Below are positions 32,677-43,700 of a stretch of 64,000 nt of DNA, piece by piece. The stretch's first letter is position 1; each line of letters begins with the position of its first letter. A program made the position numbers and the translations under genes. Below the pieces are notes generated by a model that saw only the letters and a list, made by a program, of their open reading frames with translations, was not told the origin of the DNA and did not search any database. The stretch comes from Fasciolopsis buskii (taxonomy: Eukaryota; Platyhelminthes; Trematoda; Plagiorchiida; Fasciolidae): positions 24,421 to 88,420 of the forward strand of contig LUCM01001833.1 of the NCBI GenBank assembly GCA_008360955.1. The letters are read 5' to 3'.

Positions 32677-33211
32677 TTAGGCAGAAAACAAGATAATTGC
32701 CTTTTCTCGACTGTAGGGCAACCTGCTACTTGGTGCAGCCACTGCGAGGAACTGTTTCATCAATGTATCAGTGTACTGCTGGGACGTCTGAACGAGTTTG
32801 CAGAATGTATCAATCGGCAGGTTGCTCAGGCCTAGTTCCTCTAGCCAGTCGATGCCAAGTAGGTCGATGTTAGATTTTGTTACATAGCACAGCAATGGGA
32901 TTAGTTTGTCCTTGAACTTGACAGTCCACTGGAGCTTCCCGACTGACCCCAAGGTACCACAACGAACACTTGCAGCCGTCATTGATGTGAGTAGGATAGG
33001 CGGCGGACCAACGTCGTGCCAAGCTGGATATGGCAGAAATGTCTGAAACAGTGTTTGGCTGAAGGTGGACTGGATAAGTGTCTACGCTGATTGTGACGAA
33101 CTTTCTGCGATCGGCTGCAACGAGTTCAAACCAATTGCAGAAATACTGTCCGTGAACTACCAATTGGTGGTTTCCGAAAGAACATCTCAAACAACTGAGC
33201 TTAGGTACCAA
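32677..33211 (-). pseudogene. Gypsy aspartic protease remnant
   Basis: The active-site triad reads NTV at 33,047-33,055 where DTG is expected, within HLQPNTVSDIS. The C-terminal half follows in another frame: SNIDLLGIDWLEELGL and PIDTFCKLV. Catalytic Asp lost and a frameshift present. Confidence 0.75.
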
Positions 33212-33219
33212 ACCCGCTC

Positions 33220-34320
33220 ATCATTTTGGCAATTAGATCTGATGGGTTTTATTTAGTTTCCTTTTGCAATATGCAACCTATTTTGACGTGTACGAAGATG
33301 TGCAAGAGATAGATAAGTACAATACGTGAATAATTTTCATCATTACCCTAAGGTAGGTTGATTTTCTTAGCCTCTCCCGATCTCCTTCTTTTTTCAGTCC
33401 TCAAAACATTGCGGATGATCCTCGAATTAATCGGATTTCAAGGGCAAACGTGGAATTGACAGCCGTGATATCAGTCAGTAGGCATGAAAACACAACAGCA
33501 TAGGCCTGAGCAGAAAATTCTTCACACTGTAAGAATACGTAAATCGATCGACTGAATACAATTCATTTTCTGAACCGGGCACTCGAAAGCTTGCTGAGGA
33601 TTCTACCAAGAATATAAACGACATCCGATCGGCTATTGTTACCTGCGCTTGTAATCGGTACATCTCTATTTCCTTAAAAAATATAAACTGCAATGAAAAC
33701 ATGGCTCCATTTCGGGGCGTTTGATCATGATTTGATTTTCTACAATATAACATCGGATTTTTAGATTTTATTTATATTTTCGTGTCGATTTCTGGTCACC
33801 AGGAACGACCAAATCGCAGTTTTTCCTCTCCATGCTTCAAATACCATTTCACAGACCGACCAGAACCACATAGGGATGGAAGTGGTGGTACAACTGGCCA
33901 TTCTTTATTATCCCTTTTTATTAAATACCCAAGGCCTCTAAAACCACTGCACTTGCTACAGGCCGACAAATGCGACTGTAAATCTTCTAATGGCATAGAA
34001 CCAAGCAAGGTCTACATCGTTCCACTCATATCCGCACGAAAGCTTTCTTGCAATATTCTCTAAAAATGTAATTACTAGAAATTCCAAAAGGATTCCTTGA
34101 TCTGAAGACAAACGAAACAAATCCCCGACGAACTGGCAGGACGTGTATTTGAAGTAAAGGTATTGTCCCTCTCCTGTCCAACCAGTACTCAAAACAGGAT
34201 AACTAATTATTTGGTAAACAAAGAAAAATAAAATGCCATGATAATAACGCATTCAGTGGTTAAGAAAGCCGAAAACATAAAAAACGACCGCCGCTATTTG
34301 GTAAATTTTATGGGCAATGT
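33220..34320. other. Spacer between Gypsy and Penelope-like remnants
   Basis: No gag, LTR or host exon recognised. The frames at 33,475-33,753 (-), 33,782-34,063 (+) and 33,956-34,252 (-) show no known motif. Confidence 0.4.
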
Positions 34321-34439
34321 GACATACTTCTTCTTTCGCGCCTATAGACGAAACGTTCAGTTATTTGACACATGTCGTAGCTGAACCGAATAAAGAGTGT
34401 GTGAAAGAATCGGCATGATGTGCTCGGTTTAGTAAGAGT

Positions 34440-35160
34440 TCATAAGATCAGAAAACAACGATGTCCGTCGGTAGCATAGTTTTTTTGACAACTTGTTGGT
34501 CACCTCTGGAAACGTTTAATGGACAGCTCTTACAATCATGTGGGACTCCCCTGTTCGTCGAAAGTAAAGTCACTGTTATCGTGGCTGAACCTAAATAGGA
34601 ATTCGAAGTTTTGGACAACTTAGTCAACAGACCATACGAAATGACCAAACAATGGGAGGAAATGGTGTTCCAAAAAATACAGCAACAGAAAATACTCACT
34701 AAGTGTAAAATCAAACTTCGGCAATAGTTGCCGTTTACTGGGATGCCAAAAACTATTCGACCAGGGAGATTTTACGGTTTATCAAAGATTCACAAACCTC
34801 TAATATCCTTTCGGTCTGTTGTGGATTACACGTCATGTATGACCTAACGAATGGTCAGGTACCTCGGTGCTCTGTGAAATCCATATCCAAGGATGATGGT
34901 AGGTCACATTAGTAACGCCTTTGAATTCAATTGCATCCTGTAGGATATTGAACCTGGATGTAATGAAGTGACGTCGTATCTCTTCATACCGTTGTGCCGA
35001 TAAAGAAGAATTTAGACTTTTTGCGCCCCAACGTTCTCGAAAACCATTTCCGGACTAGAAATCCGACTTCTACATACCATACTTAGAAGCAAACTTTATA
35101 TAGTCAAGCAAATGGTAATATCATGGGAAACTCCGTGCGCCTCAGATTATTTATTGATTA
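34440..35160 (+). mobile_element. Penelope-like element, RT N-terminal fragment
   Basis: RPGRFYGLSKIHKP (RFYG box at 34,767-34,778) is the characteristic Penelope-like RT signature. It is followed by SFRSVVDYTS and, in shifted frames, GHISNAFEFNCILQDIEP (about 34,903-34,956) and GNIMGNS (about 35,110-35,132). The catalytic YxDD region and GIY-YIG domain are not seen after 35,160. Several frameshifts; inactive. Confidence 0.75.
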
Positions 35161-35169
35161 GTGTGGACT

Positions 35170-36090
35170 GATGACGGAGATCAGAACCAAAAACGATGAT
35201 GTTTCTAAAAAAACCCGTTGTTATTACAGTATCACTTAAAAGTGTTCTGAATGACAAATTAGCAAAAACATCTAAAACAAATCTTATCAAGGACCTACTG
35301 TTTCGCCTGCCTAGCGGTGCCCAACAAAACCAGAAGAACAATAGTTAAATCTGATCTAAGTACGTCGGAACCCCAAATAATCTTTTTTATTTACCTATTT
35401 CAATGCACCTGAGGTAGCAAGTACCTCGGAAAAACCGCGAGACTAATTTCCATTAGCTTCTCAAAATATGTCCTCAAAAGTTTTGAGCTAAACGGTCCAA
35501 AGATTTTTCGTATCATCGTTTCCCATCGCACTTTGCTCTCCACTCTGTGGCAGCGCAAAACCAACGTTTCCGGTGATAAAAAACCTTAAAGCTGAACGAC
35601 TGCTTAGAAGTGCTAAAGCTGTAACCATCAGCTATCTCAAACCCGAACTCTATGAACGGTTAGACCTTATCACGAGTCTGGTCATACTCAAGCAATGGAT
35701 ATAACCCCAACCCCCTCCTTCCCTCTATCCAATCCGTGAGAACCGATAACCTATGACCCACTTTTGCCCAAATGAATGAATCTATTACCTAACCGTCTGC
35801 CATTATTCTTCCTTAATTTTTACATGAATGTTTGTACGTGACTGAGAAGTTTATCCGAAGCAATTGAATTTGACCTATCCTGTGATGATATTTGCTTTTG
35901 CCTGCATAATACTTCTAAATTGGATTAGATATGCAAAATTTTGTTGCTATTTGCTCACCTAGGTGATCACACGAGGATATTCTGACTCTATAATCGACTC
36001 CATTAGTCATAACGACGACATCAAACATTTTAATTTTCAACTTCCCAAAGAATAACATGTTTCGTTGATGAGTAACAACAAGAAACGGTG
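35170..36090. other. No feature recognised
   Basis: Spacer after the Penelope-like fragment; only short frames. It could include eroded Penelope-like sequence, but nothing is readable. Confidence 0.4.
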
Positions 36091-36099
36091 GTTTTGGAG

Positions 36100-36440
36100 T
36101 AGTAGTGAAAAACCTCTTTCCAGTTTCATTTTATCTAAGATCTGTTTTGAAGCTTGATATAGATTCTATGACGTGTTCGTGTGCGTTTTTTGTCGCACAC
36201 GAGATCTGTGCGTTTCCGTTCGTGTTGCACTTTTTGGATGCCTTTACTTTCGAATTGCTTTGAGCACACGGCATCTCTCTGCAGTGGTTCGCCTGCCCGT
36301 ATATTGACGTGTCGTTGCTACGTCGGCGTCACTATATATACAATACATTTACCACTTCCGTTTGTTGATTTGAGTCTTCTCTATTCTGTCCACTGCGAGG
36401 CTTAGTGAATCATGATGTCGGAATCAGATAGAGCATTCAA
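36100..36440 (+). repeat. Unclassified interspersed repeat, copy 3
   Basis: Shares CGCACACGAGATCTGT (about 36,194-36,209), GTTGCTACGTCGG and GTCTTCTCTATTCTGT in the same order and spacing as the repeat at 23,950-24,480 and 48,330-48,790, but far more diverged. This shows the repeat exists outside the duplicated block. Confidence 0.55.
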
Positions 36441-36449
36441 TGAGGGTGG

Positions 36450-39400
36450 CATTTCGAACGTCTTCCAAACTTTAGTGAAATTAACTTCTGCGATCTAACT
36501 GTCTGAGCCAACATACTGAAGATCCAAATTCTTGAATGTCACAACCAAAATCGCGTAACGTTATTCCGGTGAATTCAATTATTCTGTAAAATTCAATTTC
36601 CATATTTATAATGATGTTTTTCAAAGACCAGTATGCACAGTCCAATTATCAAGCAATCGAAAAGCACTATTTGGTTGCAGTGCATAGAGAATAACGTGCA
36701 GTTATTTACGTTTATCTACTTTTCTGCACCCTAGTTACCTCGTAATACTCTCCAAACTATGGATCTCTCGACTGCACTGACGTCCATGCCCCAGGATATC
36801 TGTTTTATACAAAGAGCTTTAGATAACAGGTGGCCAACCGTCGGTGGATATTGGCTGTGCTGCGTTTGCCAGTGAAATGCAAAACAGACAACCAAGGTTC
36901 AATATAGTGATTTCCTCTAAAGTTAAAATTATGGCTCCTCACCCTAATGTAATTCTCTTCTGATCTTCATCTTCAAACAGTTTAGAAAGAGCCATGTGAA
37001 ACTGAATGAACAATGGAAATCCACGCTCACCATTCATCGTAATCCAGCTTACACAAAGCAGTATCTAAATTTTGTTTCGGCACATCGAGAGAGAGGTAAG
37101 CTGTTTGGATAACATTCTCGAAGACAATCGCCAGCCGCTTGTGTTCATAAGACTCATCAAGTATACGGATAAGGAGCAGCACTCTTCAGTTTCCCCCGTA
37201 ATCGCCTACAGCTTAGGGAATTCTGAACAGCTTGAAAAACCCTGGAGGATCACAATGTGCTCTCTTCCTTGCTCAAGCTGACAAACCACTTAATGGAGGC
37301 CAAGGATCCAATACAACCGCATGATGAAAGTAATTAAATTTAAAAAGTCAATGATAAAGAATGGCTTACTGGATATTGAATAACAACAGACAATTTGAGA
37401 CCAAGAATATATAGAATAAACAAAAGGAAAAAGGAAACTTAGAAAAGCTACAAAGAGACCCCGCGGTCGCTAGCCATGAGCGAGTTGAGACTTAAAATGG
37501 ACAACGACAATCTAAAAATTATTCAGCTATTAAATACACGGGAACGGTCATGTGTTGAATCGCTGGCAGTCAACGCCCACCCCACTTGCATCAGTGAAAT
37601 CCACGTGGCTGGAATATCATCTACATAGACTGCATCAATATCACTGCTGCTGAAAAGACCCTTGATAATGTGGCCTGGTGTAACGGACACAGACAATGAG
37701 CATGTGAGCGCACAATTGTAGAAAATCCACTGGATTATAACTCAAAATTATTTGATTGGATGATCTGTCTTGAAAGAGGGCAGCCGAGGCAGCCGAAACG
37801 TCGGCGAAAATCATACTGCCAACAGACATCATGGTGTTCTGCTATTATAGGTCCTAACAAATCATTTGGTTGTTGCAACAAATTACTGACCAGCGATGGT
37901 CGAACGGTTTAAGTGTTTCTCGCTCAAAGACCGTCAAACATCAGATCCCCCGGTCACCTGGGTTGCAGACGGCGATCTGATATTCCCCGAACTTTTAGTA
38001 CACTTCGCCCATTTGGACCTTATGCAGAATCATGCCGTCCCAAGTTTTAAGATCATGAATATCATGGTGAGACTGCACCTTGAGGTGTCTTTATGGATTG
38101 CCTGTCTTCGCAAACCAAAAAGACATTAAGGAGAGCTTCCTTAAGCCAAAGATGCTGAAAACATCAGTGAGCAGAGGTCAAACGAAATCCAGTCCGAAGG
38201 ATCAGTTAATCTGTACGAACTCTGGATCTGCAGGACTGGCCATTTAAAGTATGCAGAAGCCAATTCATCAGAAAAAGAAGAGAAAGAGTTTACTGGTCAA
38301 AAGTTCTGTATTAGAGGAACGTAAGAATGGACGACAGAAGCCATCACATCTGATTAACTAGCTATCGCCCGCCCATGCTGACCAGCCCGTAGCCAAAAAA
38401 CGTTACGTCCCCCTATTGTGCTTGCTTCCCCAAGTACACTGGGAAACTGACTTGAACCACGACTGGGTGCTAATTCATGTACCAAGAATAGCAAAACAAT
38501 AGAAACATCACGAAGAAGTACTCTAATTCTTGTTTCGGTTACTCGCTCTGACTGAGTCAGCACTCGTAGTCTTCAGCGTCAAACTTTTAAATCAAAGGCT
38601 CACTATAGGGAGCCAAAGAACAACTCCGTTTGGGGTTTTGACAGCTACAAAGCGTCATTCTCCCAAACCCCATCGACATCCTTTCCAGGACGAATATTGC
38701 TCTTCGATACTCCTCTGATAATACTGCCGTGCATTGAGCTATGTTTGACTGTGAATCGGTCAACTTTTCTGAGGGTAATATTATCTGAACTGCATGAATC
38801 GAACTGCGTGATGAACTGAAGTACAAGTGTTGTATTCATTTGGTTGCTTTCTACTTTTGCACACAATTAATCAGGTGGGGCAACAAGCTATCTTGTTCAG
38901 AATCTTTTCAAGCATTAAGATAGACGTGTATTGCTTCTCCGGCGTCGTGTGCAATACCCATCCTCTCTAGTCAAACTTTGTACTTCATATGCAACTTCAG
39001 TCTCCCGTTTCGCCAATTATGTTCCAGGCTTCGATTTTTCGAATTTATATTGGCTTCGGAATCGCAGTGAGCACGACTGTCCATTGTACGCTGTTAAATT
39101 TGTTTATGTGCTGTTTGACAGAACTATTCCGTGTGTCAACGGCAATCGACTACACTCTATATAAGGCTAAAGATGAGTTCTACGGAACTTGTCCTGACCA
39201 TTCTAAAATGTGCAATCAGCGGATTTTCCAATCGTTGATGGTGATTTCGATGCTCAAGTTGGCCGTTCGGGGGAGATAATACGCAATTATGGGACCCACT
39301 CACTACCTCAGCCGGTCTAACCGACATCTGCGATTCCTTCATTTGAGCTCGTTCCGACTATGGGTTGTTTGTGCAGTTAAATCGGTCCATCGGTCTCCGT

Positions 39401-40560
39401 TCTTCGGCTTTGCAATGCTGGACACAGATCTATTACGCTATCATTGTTCGGTGGTGGTGCCGACCACCTGAACATTGCCGACCATTCTGGTCTACGTTTG
39501 TGGATTCGGATCGCGCCTTGTTTACTCGCTTCTGTTTTTGGCTAGTGTGTGGTTACATATTTGCCTCTAACATGATGGACCCAACTACGATTCAGAGCAG
39601 GTAGAATACAAGGAAAATATTGCCGGGTTGACTGATGAAGAGTGAACCAAGAGACATCATTAAGGATCCTTTGGAGCTATTGAATAAGAAACACGATGCG
39701 AATAATCCGCATGCGCAGTGCTTTCCCGATAGGTGTACAAATGTGTAGTTGAATACAGTAAGAGGCATGCTATACCCTAGAACCATCACAGCATAGGCTG
39801 GAGACAAGGAGTTCATTATATTCAATGTGAACTTCAATGCTAGAGAATAGAAACAATCCCTAACTGTATACAAAACGAATACGTATGCAAGTATTTGATT
39901 AATTAATAGACAGCCAAGGCTTGCAATGCGTTTGCGGATATCCGAGCTCCGCTTCGCCTAATCGTCTCCATATACAAAAAGCTAGTGTGACATTTTGCCC
40001 CATGAATATACTTATTCCAACAGGTGAAGGATCAGAAACAAAAATAGAGGTAATCTTAGGGGATAACTGGGGGGGGAACGTTCGAATACAGATAGCAGAG
40101 CACAAAACAAAGTCATTGATTGAATGAAGTTATTCGCTCAAAAGAGACCGGATGACGAAACAAGCAAGAAGGGGATTAAAATATTTGAATAAAAGGAGAG
40201 CAACGCTAAAGAACATTCAATGGGGGGCGCAATTGTGAGGAGTACTTGAGTGATGATGCATCAAAGCGGTTGACCACTTAGTGATGGGTCTGAATTCGTT
40301 ATTCTTGACCAGGTAGCCAAGGCATTCAAAAATGGTAACCAAAAAGATAATTCTTTTAGAATTAACAATGACAATTTTGAAACAGTTTCAGATGTGCATC
40401 ACGAATGTTTTTTTATCTGAAGCAAGTCCTATAGTATTCACCTGATAAATTTCTACCCCAGTAATATCCTCCATAGGACTGCCCACCATTTGCTGAAGAA
40501 TCACAGTTGCGTTGCTGAAGCAAGAAGGCGAAACGCTTGTATTGATAAAACCAGAATGAC
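36450..40560. other. Gene-poor stretch
   Basis: No exon-like or transposon-protein match recognised. The paired + strand frames at 38,931-39,604 are slightly longer than average but show no motif. GCCGAAACGTCGGCG near 37,793-37,807 is a notable palindromic string. Confidence 0.4.
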
Positions 40561-40564
40561 GGTG

Positions 40565-40722
40565 GCCGGCGGTGGCCAAACGGATAAGGTAGTGGCGTTT
40601 TGACTTGAAGGTCGAGGGTTCGAATCCCCCATCGCCGGTCAACTTCCCCACTTGGCAGCCCTCTGCTGGCCGTGGCCCCCTTCCTGAAAATTGATGTGCA
40701 TTATTGTTTCATTAATAAAGGA
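40565..40722 (+). mobile_element. tRNA-derived SINE, second family, copy 1
   Basis: tRNA-like head at 40,565-40,639: acceptor strands GCCGGCG/CGCCGGT pair over seven positions (one G-U), A-box TGGCCAAACGG at 40,573-40,583, B-box GGTTCGAATCC at 40,617-40,627. The anticodon arm does not fold properly. A body with GCAGCCCTCTGCTGGCCGTG follows and it ends at CATTAATAAAG. The body and end also occur at 52,625-52,775 (- strand), which identifies it as a SINE and not a tRNA gene. Confidence 0.75.
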
Positions 40723-40724
40723 AT

Positions 40725-43700
40725 TGAAAGATTAAAGACACTGACTTTGATTACTAGCATAGTTCACTCATCCGGTGGATTGCGGAGATTTGCTTTTTTC
40801 AAATGAATTTCTGAAAGCAGCTCTGAACCGGTGCGTTTGTTTAGAATACCGCCGGATTTAACAGTTTGCAAGCGCGCCGTTTCATAGAACGAATAATGCC
40901 TAGCGGTAATCACTTCGAACTAGAGGAGATTTTCCGTCACACTTTCGTGGGGTTACAATCACTTTGGTCCATGGCAATGATTCCAGAGCTACGAGAATTT
41001 GTTTTCAAATAAATCAATCAAAAGTTTGACAAATGAATCAACAAAACGTATGGAATTGTGCTGTTAGAAAAATATAGCTTCATTTATTACCTCAAAAGTA
41101 AAATGGAATAATTTCAAGCCTGCACAGTGACTTAAGAAGCCTGCCAATTGAATTCTTTTAAGTATAATCAGTGTTCGCACTAGTGAATAACTTTAAATGA
41201 GTGTGAAACAACTTCAAGGCTATTGGTTCCAGAAAAGAAGGACCTTAACTGGTCACAGCAAAATAGCAATGGAATGTATTAGTCCATGAATCAAAAATGG
41301 GTATAATGGTTATGTTGGTGTGACACTGATGGCTGCAACATACCAAATTTCTCGTTATTTCTCGCCTTTGGCTTCCGTTTTTATCAAATGCCTTCCACTA
41401 GATTCAACTATAACATGAATTTCATTTAATGCTTTCCTAACCAATAATTTTATTGCCTCCACTCTTCTTAATCCGCACTCCTTGTGATGCAGTAATGCAA
41501 GTTCTCGCTTTTTGCATCCAGCTTGTCTTTGATCTATTGCACTCACAGTTACCTTCGGGCACCATATCCATTTTTCTGTCATTTGAGATATTTTATTTGA
41601 ATATCTTCAATATCCGGTACTAATATTTATTCCGCCGATAAAGTTAAACTTCACAACCACAGAACCTCCTTTACTGATCCATTCCAAAGTTTATCAATTT
41701 CCAACGGAGTTGATGGTTCATTTCTATTTGCGAGAGCCTACTGATGGACTCATAATCTCCATTAAACCTGCTCCGATCAACGTATTTTTGTATGCGACAT
41801 TTGTCTATAATCTAATTCGGATTTCTTCGGGTCTGACATTTGATTTCTCACTGACCACCGAACTGTGAAACTCAGAGTTAACCACCAATATAATCTTCAA
41901 GACAAACACTTTTGTGTGGACAAAAGTTTATCCAAAAATGGAGCACTATATTTCGCATGATCGAATAAATTTAATAACACCAGGGTTCATTCGGCTTGTT
42001 CTTTGCATTGTTCATCAGTCTCAATAGCACTTGTCACATCTCCCCAATTAATATACACAGGTGGAACGAATTCGCTACTCTGTCATACCACTCAATATAG
42101 ACCCCTGCTAAACAAACCATTTTGACCAACTGACCTCCTATAGTCGTAGGATCGGGAGATCTACGGAGCCTAACTGTACAAAAGGCTGGACGTCCTTATA
42201 TCCCGTGGTTACTTTCCCGTAAATCAGACAAAACCTGAAGACTAGATGCACATTTTTTGCGCAGCTGGAAACAATTTTGTCGGCGAAAACCTCGTTGAAT
42301 GTCATTATTTTTTGTAATCTACATCTTTCTTCATAGTTGTCAGATGAACTAATTTTCCTTTCTGGTGGTACTGTGTATGTTGATCGCATGTTTTACACGC
42401 GTCTCAGATGTTCCCGAGAAAGAAAATCTGATTAGAATTCTCAAGCGTGTATAACTGTGTCGCAAGCCCGAAGCTGAAAATGGGGGTAGCAAGGTAGGAG
42501 GAAGTGAAAACTTGTTGTCAAAACACAGGGTGACTCGATCCAATCAACCAGTGGCGCTGGGTACACAGTTGAGATGGATACGCACACACGGCAAAAAACA
42601 AGCAACGTCATCAACTCGGAAGGATAAAATCAGGCGTTCAGTGGAAATGATGAACGTCAGCTTTAGGTGAAAAGGTGATGGGAAGTATTGTGCAGTGTTT
42701 GTCTATAGTGGACATCGACGTTTTTTTAATTGTGAGATGGCATCATGAAGGTGAAGGAACTAAAATCATCATAATACACAGAGATGCAGTAAGAAGCTGG
42801 TAACCACAACATTTATAGTAGTCGCGGCTGTCCAGGAGCAGAATACTCAACCTAAAATATGCTTTTAAAAGGTGGGCGCAGTTATGCCTGATCAGCGAGA
42901 CCCCACTCGCACGCCACTGCAGACAAGCCGTCGGCCCGATTTTTGCTAGCCGAAAGGGCAAATATGATCGCTCTTGGTACTAATGCACTTAACTTGGCTT
43001 TACGTAAGAGCTTTGGAAAGTTGGAAGAAATATAAAGCGAGGTGAATGACAAAAGGAATACATACAGCTACGACAAACAGTATGTTGCAGAGATCAGTTG
43101 TGTTGGGAAGAAGGACTGACGGCATCGTAAGTCGAAGGGCACTGGAGTGGACCTCCGCTTGATCTCAGCTTGAGAAATAACAGGTCCGAACTAGCTCAGA
43201 CAAAATCGATCTCCCCAAGAACCGTGCCAATAGGAATTATGCCTGCTAGCAAGCTCAGAAAGGTTATGACTTTAGTACAGGTTCTGTGATTAATCGTTGT
43301 AATGTAGGGACTGTCCAGAAGAGTAGCAAAATAGAAGCAATTCGTGTGTTGATTTGGAGGTGATGTATGGGGGATATGGTGGATCACAAATTAAAGCAAT
43401 TATTACCGATTAAGCGACTCCTGGAATGTCTTGTGTAATGATGTGATATAGTGAGACATGTGCAATCCAGAGGAGGCTCACAGTTTGTGGCAAAACCAAT
43501 GCGGAAATTTGGGATGGTGAGCAGATGACATAATAGATGAAGCGCATAGTTTTCAGCGAACTGATAAAGCAGACTTAGGTAAATGTTTTAGAAAACAGGA
43601 ACTGGTGGGGGGTCAAACATGGCATTCTGCCTAACAGTCGCGGTACGCTTTTGTGGGACATACCAAGGCGTCTGAAGTTGATATACCCAAAAGGGATTAT

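Larger units (their letters stand above)
29692..33211 (-). mobile_element. Ty3/Gypsy retrotransposon, 3' portion with 3' LTR
   Basis: Reads on the - strand in pol order: protease (about 33,060-32,700), reverse transcriptase (32,644-32,201), RNase H (31,934-31,695), integrase zinc-finger region (31,401-31,102), integrase C-terminal part (30,882-30,361 in pieces), polypurine tract and 3' LTR. This PR-RT-RH-IN order defines the Ty3/Gypsy group. Gag and the 5' LTR are not found, so it is 5'-truncated near 33,200. Multiple frameshifts and stops and changed catalytic residues make it a dead copy. Confidence 0.88.

Noticed and set aside
38931..39604. Possible second host gene
   Set aside because: Overlapping frames of 60-96 codons on both strands, no consistent splice sites and no domain.
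40565..40639. Functional tRNA gene
   Set aside because: Acceptor stem and A/B boxes are good, but the anticodon arm does not pair and the 3' body recurs at 52.7 kb, so it is a SINE head.
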